Positions 7,846 to 16,490 of a DNA stretch of 64,000 nt are shown one piece after another. Made by a program: the position numbers and the translations under genes. Origin of the DNA: Amnibacterium setariae (GTDB lineage: Bacteria; Actinomycetota; Actinomycetes; Actinomycetales; Microbacteriaceae). Numbering within the stretch: the stretch's first letter is position 1; every line of letters starts with the position of its first letter. The notes under the pieces were generated by a model, which saw only the letters and a list, made by a program, of their open reading frames with translations, did no database searches and was not told where the DNA came from. Location: assembly GCF_003581425.1 (NCBI RefSeq), contig NZ_QXTG01000001.1, positions 930,001 to 994,000 on the forward strand, written 5' to 3'.

Positions 7846-10715
7846 CGGACGCCCTCGAGACCGAGCGGATCGACGAGCGGCACCTCGTCGGCGACGGCTG
7901 GATCGCGCCCCGCGCGCGGTTCGACACGGATGCGCCGCTGCTGCCGCTGAACGGCGAGTGGGCGCTCCGGATCTCCGCCTCGCCGGCGGCGGCGCCCGAC
8001 GACCTCGCCGGGGACGGGCCGGACACGGCGGGCTGGGACCGCATCCCGGTCCCGTCGAGCTGGCCGATGCAGGGGCACGGCGCGCCCGCCTACACGAACA
8101 CCCGGTTCCCGTTCCCGGTCGATCCGCCGCACGTGCCGGACGCGAACCCGGTCGGCGACCACGCGCGGTCCTTCACGTGGGAGCACGAGGACACCCGGGC
8201 GCTGCTGCGCCTCGACGGGGTCGACGCGGTCGGCGAGGTCTGGCTGAACGGGCGGTGGCTCGGCTCGACGGCGGGCAGCCGGCTCGTCCACGAGTTCGAC
8301 ATGAGCGGCGTGCTCGTGCGCGGCGAGAACCGCCTCGTGCTGCGGGTGACGCAGTGGGCGGCGACGAGCTACCTCGAAGACCAGGACATGTGGTGGCTGC
8401 CGGGCGTCTTCCGCGACGTCGCGGTGCAGGCCGCGCCGGCGGGCGGTCTGCAGGACGTGCGCGTCCACGCCGACCTGGTCGACGGGCGCGGATGCCTCCT
8501 CGTCGAGGCCGACGTGCGGGACGGTGCCGAGGCCGTGGTCGACGTCCCGGCGCTCGGGCTCGAGGGCCTGCCGGTGGGCGTCGCGCACGAGGGGCTGGAC
8601 GTGCCGGCGTGGACGGCGGAGACGCCGGACCTCGTCGACGTGGTCGTCCGCACGGCGACCGAGCGGGCGAGCCTGCGGGTCGGGTTCCGCACGATCACGA
8701 TCGAGGACGCGCAGCTCAAGGTGAACGGGCGCCGTATCCGGATCCGCGGCGTCAACCGCCACGAGCACCACCCCGACCTCGGCCGCGTCGTGCCGCCGGA
8801 GGTGGTCCGGCAGGAGCTGCTGCTGATGAAGCGGCACCACGTCAACGCGATCCGCACCTCCCACTACCCGCCGCACCCCGACCTGCCCGCGCTCGCGGAC
8901 GAGCTCGGCTTCTACCTCGTCGACGAGTGCGACCTCGAGACGCACGGCTTCGTGCACGTCGGCTGGCGGCGCAACCCGAGCGACGACCCGCAGTGGGAGC
9001 CCGCCTACCTCGACCGGATGCGGCGCACCGTCGCCCGCGACCGGAACCACGCGAGCGTGATCCTCTGGTCGCTCGGCAACGAGGCCGGCACGGGGCGGAA
9101 CCTCGAGGCCTCCGCGCGGCTCGCGAAGGAGCTCGACCCGAGCCGGCCGGTCCACTACGAGGGCGACTGGTCGAGCACCTACGTCGACGTCTACTCCCGC
9201 ATGTACGCGCACCAGGACGAGGTCGCCGCGATCGGCCGGCAGGAGGAGGCGCCGCTGCCGGACCCGGCCGCCGACGCGCACCGCCGGTCCCTGCCCTTCA
9301 TCCAGTGCGAGTACGTGCACGCGATGGGCAACGGCCCGGGCGGGATGAGCGAGTACGAGACGAGCTTCCGCACCTACCCGCGCACGCAGGGCGGCTTCGT
9401 CTGGGAGTGGCTCGAGCACGGCATCCGGCGGCGGACCGCCGACGGGCGCGAGTTCTTCGCCTACGGCGGCGACTTCGACGAGGAGATCCACGACGGCAAC
9501 TTCGTGGCCGACGGGCTCGTCGACGCGGACCGGAACCCGCGGCCCGGCCTCCTCGACTACGCGAAGGTGATCGAGCCGATCGAGCTGGCGGTCGTCGACG
9601 GACGGGTGCAGGTGACGAACCGGTACGACTTCGTCGACCTCGGGGCCTTCGAGCTCGTCTGGTCGCGCGGCGACGCCCATGGCTTCATCGGCATGCCGCA
9701 CGTCGCGCCCGGGACGACCGCGGTGGTGCCGCTGCCGGCGGAGGCGGAGGGCGACGGCGTGCTGACCGTGTCGGCCGTGACCCGCGAGGAGTCCGACTGG
9801 GCGACCGACGGGCAGGAGGTCGCGTGGGTGCAGCACGGCGCGCTCGCCGTGCCGGCGCCGGTCAAGCCGTCCGGCGCCGTCCACGAGGAGGGCGGGACGA
9901 TCCGCCTCGGGCCGGGCGCCTTCGACGCGGCGACCGGCCGACTGACCGAGCTCGGCGGCCTGCCCGTCGACGGGCCGACGGTCGCGCTGTGGCGCGCGCC
10001 GACCGACAACGACCGCGGCATCGCCGACAACAAGCAGGAGGGGCTGAGCGACGCGGAGCGCTGGGCGCTCGCCGGGCTCGACCGCCTCCACGCCCGGGTC
10101 GTCGCCGTCCGCGTCGAGGACGCGGCGCTCGAGGTCGAGACCGTGGTCGCGCCGGCCGCCGCCGACCACCGGCTCCGCGTGGTCGCGCGCTGGACGACGG
10201 ACGGCGAGGCCCTCGGCCTGGAGGTGTCGCTCACGCCGGAGGGCCCGTGGTCGTCGGGCTGGGCCCGCGCCGGGCTCGAGCTCGCGCTGCCGTGGGCGCC
10301 GGACGACGTCGCCTGGGACGGGTACGGGCCGGGGCAGCGCTACCCCGACACGGGCCAGTCGCAGCGCCTCGGCGCGTTCCGCGTCGACGGCGTGCGCGCC
10401 CTCCACACCGACTACGTGAAGCCGCAGGAGAACGGCTCGCGCTCCGGGGTCGTGCGCGTCGCGCTCGGCCGGGAGGGCCGCGGGTTCGCGGTCGAGGGCG
10501 ACGGGTTCGCGTTCACCGCGAGCCCGTGGACCTCCGCGGAGCTCGACGCCGCGGCGCACCCGACCGACCTGCCGGAGGCGGCCGATCGCGCCCGCCTGGT
10601 GCTCGACCTCGCGCAGCACGGCATCGGCACGGCGTCCTGCGGCCCCGGCGTCCTGCCGCAGCACCGGCTCGACGCGCGTCCCGTCCGCGGCGTGCTCGCC
10701 TTCCGGCCGTTCTGA
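7842..10715 (+). CDS. lacZ: Beta-galactosidase, glycoside hydrolase family 2 (LacZ type)
   Basis: Cytoplasmic exo-beta-galactosidase of 957 residues, close to the LacZ length. Domains in order: jelly-roll sugar-binding domain (about 30-210), Ig-like domain, TIM barrel (about 300-590), and beta-galactosidase small-chain domain with PTDNDRG and YGPGQRYPDTG signatures near the C-terminus. The acid/base is E414 in SLGNEAGTG and the nucleophile E490 in QCEYVHAMGN; the 76-residue spacing equals that in the E. coli enzyme. GVNRHEHHP and RTSHYPP are conserved. The start ATG 7842 overlaps the GH36 stop. With its partner it would strip both anomers of galactose from imported oligosaccharides. It ends in a hairpin facing the acyltransferase gene. 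Confidence 0.95.
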   Translation: MTDALETERIDERHLVGDGWIAPRARFDTDAPLLPLNGEWALRISASPAAAPDDLAGDGPDTAGWDRIPVPSSWPMQGHGAPAYTNTRFPFPVDPPHVPDANPVGDHARSFTWEHEDTRALLRLDGVDAVGEVWLNGRWLGSTAGSRLVHEFDMSGVLVRGENRLVLRVTQWAATSYLEDQDMWWLPGVFRDVAVQAAPAGGLQDVRVHADLVDGRGCLLVEADVRDGAEAVVDVPALGLEGLPVGVAHEGLDVPAWTAETPDLVDVVVRTATERASLRVGFRTITIEDAQLKVNGRRIRIRGVNRHEHHPDLGRVVPPEVVRQELLLMKRHHVNAIRTSHYPPHPDLPALADELGFYLVDECDLETHGFVHVGWRRNPSDDPQWEPAYLDRMRRTVARDRNHASVILWSLGNEAGTGRNLEASARLAKELDPSRPVHYEGDWSSTYVDVYSRMYAHQDEVAAIGRQEEAPLPDPAADAHRRSLPFIQCEYVHAMGNGPGGMSEYETSFRTYPRTQGGFVWEWLEHGIRRRTADGREFFAYGGDFDEEIHDGNFVADGLVDADRNPRPGLLDYAKVIEPIELAVVDGRVQVTNRYDFVDLGAFELVWSRGDAHGFIGMPHVAPGTTAVVPLPAEAEGDGVLTVSAVTREESDWATDGQEVAWVQHGALAVPAPVKPSGAVHEEGGTIRLGPGAFDAATGRLTELGGLPVDGPTVALWRAPTDNDRGIADNKQEGLSDAERWALAGLDRLHARVVAVRVEDAALEVETVVAPAAADHRLRVVARWTTDGEALGLEVSLTPEGPWSSGWARAGLELALPWAPDDVAWDGYGPGQRYPDTGQSQRLGAFRVDGVRALHTDYVKPQENGSRSGVVRVALGREGRGFAVEGDGFAFTASPWTSAELDAAAHPTDLPEAADRARLVLDLAQHGIGTASCGPGVLPQHRLDARPVRGVLAFRPF

Positions 10716-10717
10716 CG

Positions 10718-10760
10718 CGGACCCGGTCGTGCGCCCGAGGAGGCGCGCGACCGGGGTCCG
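10718..10760. terminator. Bidirectional terminator hairpin between convergent genes
   Basis: CGGACCCGGTCG pairs imperfectly with CGACCGGGGTCCG between the end of lacZ (plus strand) and the end of the acyltransferase gene (minus strand). The position between convergent stops fits a shared terminator. Confidence 0.6.
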
Positions 10761-10761
10761 G

Positions 10762-11820
10762 TCAGGAGGGGCTCAGGCGGCGGAGCGCCCAGTCGGGCTC
10801 GGTCAGCGGCTTCAGCAGGCGGCCGACGAGGTCGTTGCCGAGGCCGACGACGAGCACCACGGCGAGCAGGGCCGCGAGCAGCAGCGCGAGCGGGCCGCTC
10901 GGCACGGCGTCGTCGAGCGGGGTGCGGCGCAGCAGCTCGATGACCGGCCCGTGCAGCAGGTAGACGGTCAGCGTGTGCTGCCCGACGCTCGACCAGCGGA
11001 ACCGGGTACGCGGCGCCAGCACGAGCAGCGCGAGCGTCATCACGGCGGCGATCACGAGGACCGTGCCGCGCAGCGCGACGCCCTCCACGGCGTCGAGATC
11101 CATGCCCGCGTAGCCGCGGCGCCAGAACAGCAGCTGGGTCGTCCACGCGTCCTGCCGCATCAGGAGCACGATCGCGCCGGCCGCGACGGCCATCGCGGCT
11201 CCCGCCGCGGCGCGTACGCGGACCGACGGGGCGAGGAACCACGCCGCGCGGTCGAGCCCTCGGCCGCGCAGCCACCAGCCGAGCAGGAAGAACGGCAGCA
11301 GGCAGATCGTGCGGCTCGCGGAGAACGCGGTGCCGACGTCGAGCAGCCCGACGCCGAGCGTCGCGACGACCGCGAGCACGAGCGGCGCCCGGAGGCGGGC
11401 GAGGTAGGGGAGCAGCAGCCGCATCAGGAAGAGGGTGACGAGGAACCACAGGGTCCAGCTCGGCACGACGAGGAACGAGCCGGGGAACGGCGGCTCCCCG
11501 GTCGCGAGGCGCAGCACGACCCAGCCCGCCTCCGCGAGCAGCCAGGTGACGAGCAGCCGGGACGTGCCGAGCAGCGCCTTCGCGTCGAGTCGGTCGGCGC
11601 GCGCGAACCAGCCGGAGACGAACAAGAAGGCGGGCACGTGGAAGGCGTAGACGACCGCGTAGACGACGTCGACCGACGTCGAGCCGCGCATGCTCTCGAG
11701 CCCGTGGCCGAACACGACCAGCCCGATCAGGAGCGCTCGCGCGTTGTCCCAGAGCGCGATGCGACCGCCGGGAGCGGGTCGGACCGCGACGGCCGGTCGG
11801 ATCGTCGAGGCGGTGGTCAC
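10762..11820 (-). CDS. Acyltransferase family 3 membrane protein (fucose 4-O-acetylase-like)
   Basis: Integral membrane protein of 352 residues with about ten hydrophobic segments. The N-terminal WDNARALLIGLVVFGHGLES pattern, with His in the first membrane helix, marks the acyltransferase-3 family (COG3594-like), which transfers acetyl or similar groups to cell-surface sugars. QHTLTVYLLHGPVIELL near the C-terminus is also typical. The acceptor is unknown. It is convergent with lacZ and divergent from the repeat-rich region 11821-12168, so it seems not to belong to the sugar operons around it. The ATG at 11820 is chosen as the first start before the conserved segment. Confidence 0.85.
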   Translation of the reverse strand: MTTASTIRPAVAVRPAPGGRIALWDNARALLIGLVVFGHGLESMRGSTSVDVVYAVVYAFHVPAFLFVSGWFARADRLDAKALLGTSRLLVTWLLAEAGWVVLRLATGEPPFPGSFLVVPSWTLWFLVTLFLMRLLLPYLARLRAPLVLAVVATLGVGLLDVGTAFSASRTICLLPFFLLGWWLRGRGLDRAAWFLAPSVRVRAAAGAAMAVAAGAIVLLMRQDAWTTQLLFWRRGYAGMDLDAVEGVALRGTVLVIAAVMTLALLVLAPRTRFRWSSVGQHTLTVYLLHGPVIELLRRTPLDDAVPSGPLALLLAALLAVVLVVGLGNDLVGRLLKPLTEPDWALRRLSPS

Positions 11821-11910
11821 CCTCCGATGCTCACCCGGGCCCGCGCTCGCCCCGGGGAATGACCCCGCGCGTCCCCCGAACGAGGGTCACGGATCGAGTG
11901 CCCGTTCGCC

Positions 11911-12054
11911 GGTCGAGGTGCGAGCGCAGCGAGCCTCGCTGGTCCTCCAGGCCGCCACTCATCGCCGTCCCCGCTGGTCGAGGTGCGAGCGCAGCGAGCC
12001 TCGCATCCGCCTTCTCCGCTGGTCGAGGTGCGAGCGAAGCGAGCCTCGAGACCA
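11911..12054. repeat. Three direct copies of a short dispersed repeat, family 1
   Basis: Units starting GGTCGAGGTGCGAGCGCAGC and continuing GAGCCTCG lie at 11911-11938, 11976-12003 and 12021-12054; the third continues to AGACCA. One internal half-palindrome, GCGAGC-GCAGC-GAGCC, allows small hairpins. An inverted copy lies at 13566-13600, on the other side of the HNH gene, and further copies at 63810-63833 and 63926-63958. The remainder of the gap 11821-12168 shows no gene I can support. Confidence 0.85.
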
Positions 12055-12168
12055 CCCTGAAGACCGCTGTCGTCCAATCCGGAATCAGCAGGACACGCCG
12101 TTCCGTTGAGCGGAAAAACCCTGGCAGAAACGGGATGCAGTGTCAGTGCCCCGTGCTCGAATACACGC

Positions 12169-13545
12169 ATGAACCGGAACGCGGAGGCGGTGCTCGCGCA
12201 GGCGTCCGCCTACGCGCGCGGCTTCGACCGCGTCTCCGCGAGCGGCCGCTTCGACGGCGCGTCGTCGGACGGCCCGGTCCGGCTGCTGTCCGATCAGGAG
12301 CTGCTCGAAGCGACCGATTCGGTGAGCCGACTCATCCGTCTCGCCGAGTCCGAGCGCGCGAAGCTCGCCGGCGAGATCGCCCGACGCAGCGAGATCCGCG
12401 ACGAGACGAACCTCGCCCGCACCATGGGCGCGGCGAGCCCGGCGGCACTGCTGGCCCAGGTCGCGGGCATCCCGCGCGAGGAGGCCGGCACGCTGACCGC
12501 CCTCGCGGCTGCGGTCCGTCCCCGCGAGGCGATCGACGGAACGCGACTGCCGGCGAAGCGCGCTCATGTCGCAGCAGCCCTCGAGGCCGGCTGCCTCGAC
12601 GTCTCCGTCGCAGCGGCGCTCGTCCGGGCGTTGAAGGAGGTCGAGAACGGCCTCACCCCGCTCGAGCTGGAGGAGCTCGAACGCCAGCTGGTGGAGCGGT
12701 CGCAGGAGGGCTACACCGCCGACGAGCTGCTGGAGCACTTCCGCCTGGTGCCCGCGTACGCGCACCCGGAGGGCAACGGGCCGCGTGACGGCGAGCTGGC
12801 AGGCCAGGCGACGGTGACGAAGCGGAAGCTCGACAACGGGCTCACCCGGTGGGTGCTCGATCTCGACCCGCTGACGGCGGGCTTCTTCGAGACCGCCCTC
12901 GACGCCAACACGTCCCAGCGTCGATTCCAGCTCGTCCTGGATGACGCACCGAAGCTCGACGACAAGGACCTCCGCCCGCTGAACAAGCGCCGCGTCGACG
13001 GTGTTCAGCGGATCGCGAAGAAGGTCCTGAAGATCGACGACGGGCGCGTCGCCGGCACCGCCGTGACGATGCTCGTCACGATCAGCGAAGAGGCATTGCG
13101 GAGCGGGATCAGCCACGCCCTGCTGCCCGGGTGCATGGAGACGATCCCCGCCGCGACCGCGCGCATGCTCGCCGAGGAGGCGGAGATCATCCCCGTCGTC
13201 CTCGGTGGCGACAGCCAGCCCCTGGACCTCGGAACCGGCCGTCGGTTCTTCTCCGAGGCGCAACGGCGTGCGATGGCGGTCCGGGACCAAGGGTGCGCGG
13301 GCCCGAACTGCGACGCACCCTTGTCCTGGTGCGACGCCGCGCACATCGACCCCGCCGGATACGGATCCACCTCGATCGAGAACGGGATCCTCCTCTGCTG
13401 GCGATGCCACCGACTCCACGACGAGCACGGATGGCAGGTGCAACGCGAAGACGGCAGGTGGTGGTGGACACCGCCACCCCACGTCGATCCACGAGGCAGG
13501 CGCAGGCCCGGCGGCCCCGTGCCGCCGGTGAACCTCTCCGCCTGA
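12169..13545 (+). CDS. DUF222 domain protein with C-terminal HNH endonuclease domain (13E12 repeat family)
   Basis: A protein of 458 residues with an N-terminal DUF222 region (about 30-330) and a C-terminal HNH nuclease: CAGPNCDAPLSWCDAAHIDP followed by NGILLCWRCHRLHDEHGW. The His of AHI, the Asn of ENG and the HRLHD His form the HNH core, and CAGPNC plus CWRC supply Cys pairs of the zinc-ribbon kind. These proteins, first met as the 13E12 repeat family of Mycobacterium, occur in many copies per genome in Microbacteriaceae; their role is not established. ATG 12169 is chosen over the in-frame 12106 because the family similarity begins there. The gene is bracketed by inverted copies of repeat family 1 (11911-12054 and 13566-13600). 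Confidence 0.9.
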   Translation: MNRNAEAVLAQASAYARGFDRVSASGRFDGASSDGPVRLLSDQELLEATDSVSRLIRLAESERAKLAGEIARRSEIRDETNLARTMGAASPAALLAQVAGIPREEAGTLTALAAAVRPREAIDGTRLPAKRAHVAAALEAGCLDVSVAAALVRALKEVENGLTPLELEELERQLVERSQEGYTADELLEHFRLVPAYAHPEGNGPRDGELAGQATVTKRKLDNGLTRWVLDLDPLTAGFFETALDANTSQRRFQLVLDDAPKLDDKDLRPLNKRRVDGVQRIAKKVLKIDDGRVAGTAVTMLVTISEEALRSGISHALLPGCMETIPAATARMLAEEAEIIPVVLGGDSQPLDLGTGRRFFSEAQRRAMAVRDQGCAGPNCDAPLSWCDAAHIDPAGYGSTSIENGILLCWRCHRLHDEHGWQVQREDGRWWWTPPPHVDPRGRRRPGGPVPPVNLSA

Positions 13546-13565
13546 CCGAGCTCGAAGGTGCGTGC

Positions 13566-13600
13566 TGGTCTCGAGGCTCGCTGCGCTCGCACCTCGACCA
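13566..13600. repeat. Family 1 repeat, inverted copy after the HNH gene
   Basis: GGTCTCGAGGCTCGCTGCGC continuing CTCGCACCTCGACC is the reverse complement of the units at 11911-12054, placed 20 bases after the HNH stop. The HNH gene therefore sits between oppositely oriented repeats. Confidence 0.85.
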
Positions 13601-13609
13601 ACGGGACAC

Positions 13610-13650
13610 GGTGGTTGAGCCGGGCGCTCCGCGCCCGTGCCGAAACCACC
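13610..13650. repeat. Short palindromic repeat next to the family 1 copy
   Basis: GGTGGTT and AACCACC enclose a GGGCG-CTC-CGCCC type inner hairpin. It is a compact imperfect palindrome that could form a cruciform or mRNA hairpin. Only one copy is seen in the window. Confidence 0.6.
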
Positions 13651-13694
13651 TCGCGAGCGGGCGGAATCAGCGCGTCAGTGGGAGCGCCGTGAGC

Positions 13695-13736
13695 CGCGGC
13701 TCGGTGGGGCGGCGGGCGCCGCTCCACCGAGCCGCG
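13695..13736. terminator. Terminator hairpin between HNH gene and xylB
   Basis: A perfect 13-bp stem CGCGGCTCGGTGG / CCACCGAGCCGCG lies just beyond the xylB stop on the minus strand and also beyond the HNH gene on the plus strand, so it could serve both. Confidence 0.7.
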
Positions 13737-13742
13737 CGGAGG

Positions 13743-15170
13743 TCAGACGGCGCGGGCTGCCGCGGCCCGGTAGGCCTCGAGGATCTCCGGGTGGTGATCC
13801 GGCGCGGGCGACGCCACGTCGGGCACCGGCCACTGCGGACGGCTGCCGCTCAGCGCCCAGCCGGCCTGCACGGCGGCGCCCGCCGCGACGTACTCGCCCG
13901 GCTGCGGCACGACGACCGGCTCCGCGAACACCTGCGCGGCCACGGCCTGCACGGCCGGGTTCAGCGCGGCGCCGCCGATCAGCAGCAGCCGCTCCGCGGT
14001 CACCCCCTGCCCCTGCACGGCGGCGAGCCCGTCGGCGAGCGCGCAGAGCAGGCCCTCGACAGCGGCGCGGGCGAGGTTCTCCCGGGTCGTCGACCCGAGG
14101 GTCATCCCGACCAGGGACGCCGTCGCGTCCGGCAGGTTCGGCGTGCGCTCACCCGCGAAGTACGGCACGAGCACGAGGCCGCCGGAGCGCGGCTCCGCGG
14201 CGAGCGCCAGCCGGCCGAGCTCGTCGTGGTCCACGCCGAGCAGGCGGGCGGTCACGTCGAGGATGCGCGCCGCGTTCAGCGTCGCGATGAGCGGCAGGAA
14301 CTCGCCCGACGCGGAGGCGAAGCCCGCGACCGTGCCGGAGGCGTCGTGCGTCGGGGTCGGGCTGACCGCGAACACGGTGCCGGAGGTGCCGATCGAGACG
14401 ACGACGTCGCCGGCGCTCGCGCCGAGACCGAGCGCCGCGCCCGCGTTGTCGCCCGCACCCGCGCCCACGACGATGCCGGCGGGGATGCCGGGCAGCCCGT
14501 CGACGGTGCGCCCGGCGACCTCGGACGGGCCGAGCACGCGCGGCAGCACCACGTCGTGCCCGAGCGCGAGCTCGAGCATCCCGCGGTCGTAGCGGTTCCG
14601 GACCGAGTCGAAGTACCCGGTGCCGGAGGCGTCTGACCGGTCGGTGGTCAGCGCCTCGAGCACGGGGCCGGAGGGGGAGACCGCCTCCGGCCCGTACCCG
14701 AGCAGACGCCACGTCAGCCAGTCGTGCGGCAGCGCGACGGCGGCGACGCGGGCCGCGTTGTCCGGCTCCGCGTCGCGCAGCCAGCGCAGCTTCGTCGACG
14801 TGATCGACGCGACCGGCACCGTGCCGGTGCCGTCGGCGAGCGCCTGGGCGCCCGCCTCCTCGATCAGGTCGAGCGCGGCCTGCGCCGAGCGCGTGTCGTT
14901 CCACAGCAGCGCCTTGCGCACGACCTGGCCCTCGCCGTCGAGCGCGACCATGCCGTGCTGCTGCCCGCCGATCGCGATCGCGGCGACGTCGGCGAGCCCT
15001 CCGGCGTCCTCGATGGCGGCGTTCAGCGCCGTCCACCAGGACTCGGGGTCCACCTCCGTGCCGTCCGGGTGCGACGCCCGACCCGAGCGCACGACGGCGC
15101 CCGAGTCGAGGTCGCGGACGACCACCTTGCAGCTCTGGGTCGACGAGTCGACCCCGGCGACGAGCGTCAT
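13743..15170 (-). CDS. xylB: Xylulokinase
   Basis: FGGY-family kinase of 475 residues that phosphorylates D-xylulose to xylulose 5-phosphate for the pentose phosphate pathway. The N-terminal [15 protein letters not shown] phosphate-binding turn, the [12 protein letters not shown] motif with the family His pair region, the catalytic-base Asp of [13 protein letters not shown] and the [10 protein letters not shown] glycine-rich segment are all visible, and the length fits bacterial XylB. It is the second gene of a two-gene minus-strand unit, 27 bases after xylA. A terminator follows at 13695-13736. Regulation is probably through the palindrome in front of xylA. Confidence 0.96.
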   Translation of the reverse strand: MTLVAGVDSSTQSCKVVVRDLDSGAVVRSGRASHPDGTEVDPESWWTALNAAIEDAGGLADVAAIAIGGQQHGMVALDGEGQVVRKALLWNDTRSAQAALDLIEEAGAQALADGTGTVPVASITSTKLRWLRDAEPDNAARVAAVALPHDWLTWRLLGYGPEAVSPSGPVLEALTTDRSDASGTGYFDSVRNRYDRGMLELALGHDVVLPRVLGPSEVAGRTVDGLPGIPAGIVVGAGAGDNAGAALGLGASAGDVVVSIGTSGTVFAVSPTPTHDASGTVAGFASASGEFLPLIATLNAARILDVTARLLGVDHDELGRLALAAEPRSGGLVLVPYFAGERTPNLPDATASLVGMTLGSTTRENLARAAVEGLLCALADGLAAVQGQGVTAERLLLIGGAALNPAVQAVAAQVFAEPVVVPQPGEYVAAGAAVQAGWALSGSRPQWPVPDVASPAPDHHPEILEAYRAAAARAV

Positions 15171-15197
15171 GCCGGCGTTGCTCTCAGCGGAGGGCGA

Positions 15198-16388
15198 TCA
15201 GCGGGCGCCGAGCAGGTGCTCGAGCGCGAGCTGCTGCAGGCGCACGAAGCCGAAGCCCTTGCCGTTGAAGTACGCGTTCGCGTCGAAGTCCTCGAACGCG
15301 CTGCGGTCGGCGAGGAAGGTGTCGTAGGTCTCGCCCTCGCCGAGCGTCGGGGTGCTCAGCTCGGTGACCTTCGACGCCTGCAGCGCCTCCTGCACCTCGG
15401 GGTCGGCGCGGAAGGCCGCGGCGCGCTCCTTCAGCAGCAGGTAGGTGCGCATGTTCGCGGCGGCCGAGTCCCAGACGCCGGTCTCGTCCTCGGTGCGGCT
15501 CGGCTTGTAGTCGAAGTGGCGCGGGCCGTCGTACGTCGGGCCGCCGTCGGGGCCGCCGTTCTCCAGCAGGTCGACGAGCGCGAACGCGTTCTGCAGGTCG
15601 CCGTGGCCGAAGACGAGGTCCTGGTCGTACTTGATGCCGCGCTGGCCGTTGAGATCGATGTGGTACAGCTTCCCGGCGTACAGGGCCTGGGCGACGCCGG
15701 CCGCGAAGTTCAGGCCCGCCATCTGCTCGTGGCCGACCTCCGGGTTGATGCCGACGAGCTCGGGGCGCTCGAGAGTCTCGATGAAGGCGAGGGCGTGGCC
15801 GAGCGTCGGCAGCAGGATGTCGCCGCGGGGCTCGTTCGGCTTCGGCTCGATCGCGAAGCGGATGTCGTAGCCCTTGTCGGTCACGTACTGGCCGAGCAGA
15901 TTGACGGCCTCGCGGTAGCGCTCGAGCGCGGCGCGGATGTCCTTGGCGGAGTCGTACTCGGCGCCCTCGCGGCCGCCCCACATGACGAACGTCTTCGCGC
16001 CGAGCTCGGCGGCGAGGTCGATGTTGCGGAGCACCTTGCGCAGCGCGAAGCGGCGGACGGCGCGGTCGTTGGAGGTGAAGCCGCCGTCCTTGAAGACGGG
16101 CGCGCTGAAGAGGTTGGTCGTGACCATCGGCACCTCGATGCCGGTGTCGCTCATCGCCTGCTTGAGGCGGTCGATCTCGGTCTGGCGCTCGGCGTCGGTC
16201 GAGCCGAAGGCGAACAGGTCGTCGTCGTGGAACGTGAGGCCGTAGGCGCCCAGCTCGGCGAGCTTCTCGACCACGTGCACCGTGTCGAGGTGCGCGCGGG
16301 TCGGGCCGCCGAACGGGTCCGAGCCGTTGTAGTTGACGGTCCAGAGACCGAAGGAGAACTTGTCGTCGCGGGTCGGCTTCTCGGCCAT
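15198..16388 (-). CDS. xylA: Xylose isomerase
   Basis: Cytoplasmic metal-dependent isomerase converting D-xylose to D-xylulose (class I, actinobacterial type), 396 residues, standard length. Catalytic H54 and D57 stand in [10 protein letters not shown] at the positions known from Streptomyces enzymes. The metal-site segments [41 protein letters not shown] and the MWGGREG segment are intact. Transcribed on the minus strand ahead of xylB. The promoter region carries an inverted repeat at 16419-16437 overlapping a TATGTT -10 candidate, indicating repression in the absence of xylose. Confidence 0.97.
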   Translation of the reverse strand: MAEKPTRDDKFSFGLWTVNYNGSDPFGGPTRAHLDTVHVVEKLAELGAYGLTFHDDDLFAFGSTDAERQTEIDRLKQAMSDTGIEVPMVTTNLFSAPVFKDGGFTSNDRAVRRFALRKVLRNIDLAAELGAKTFVMWGGREGAEYDSAKDIRAALERYREAVNLLGQYVTDKGYDIRFAIEPKPNEPRGDILLPTLGHALAFIETLERPELVGINPEVGHEQMAGLNFAAGVAQALYAGKLYHIDLNGQRGIKYDQDLVFGHGDLQNAFALVDLLENGGPDGGPTYDGPRHFDYKPSRTEDETGVWDSAAANMRTYLLLKERAAAFRADPEVQEALQASKVTELSTPTLGEGETYDTFLADRSAFEDFDANAYFNGKGFGFVRLQQLALEHLLGAR

Positions 16389-16418
16389 GAGAGGCTCCGT
16401 TTCCTCGTTGAAGCGAAA

Positions 16419-16437
16419 ATGTTGCAGGTCACAACAT
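16419..16437 (-). promoter_or_regulatory. Inverted-repeat operator over the likely xylA -10 region
   Basis: ATGTTG-CAGGTCA-CAACAT, a perfect 6-bp inverted repeat with 7-bp spacer. On the minus strand TATGTT (16438-16433) is a plausible -10. Related 19-mers lie before 23278 and 43791. TTG...CAA symmetry with this spacing recalls ROK-type xylose repressor sites; that assignment is inference. Confidence 0.65.
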
Positions 16438-16444
16438 ACGGGTT

Positions 16445-16486
16445 CGCCCGGCCCCCGGCAAGCGTCGGCACGCCGGGGTCCGGGCG
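16445..16486 (-). terminator. Terminator of the beta-glycoside operon
   Basis: CGCCCGGCCCCCGGC pairs with GCCGGGGTCCGGGCG with one mismatch, immediately downstream of the GH3 stop on the minus strand and just upstream of the xylA promoter, which it would insulate. Confidence 0.75.
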
Positions 16487-16490
16487 ACGG

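Noticed and set aside
12106-12168. Earlier start of the HNH protein adding 21 residues
   Set aside because: The added residues (with two Cys) lie next to the repeat region and show no family likeness; the ATG at 12169 begins the usual DUF222 lead.
13743-15170. xylB as a duplicate of the FGGY kinase at 1-1086
   Set aside because: Shared fold only; their C-terminal motifs belong to different FGGY subgroups.
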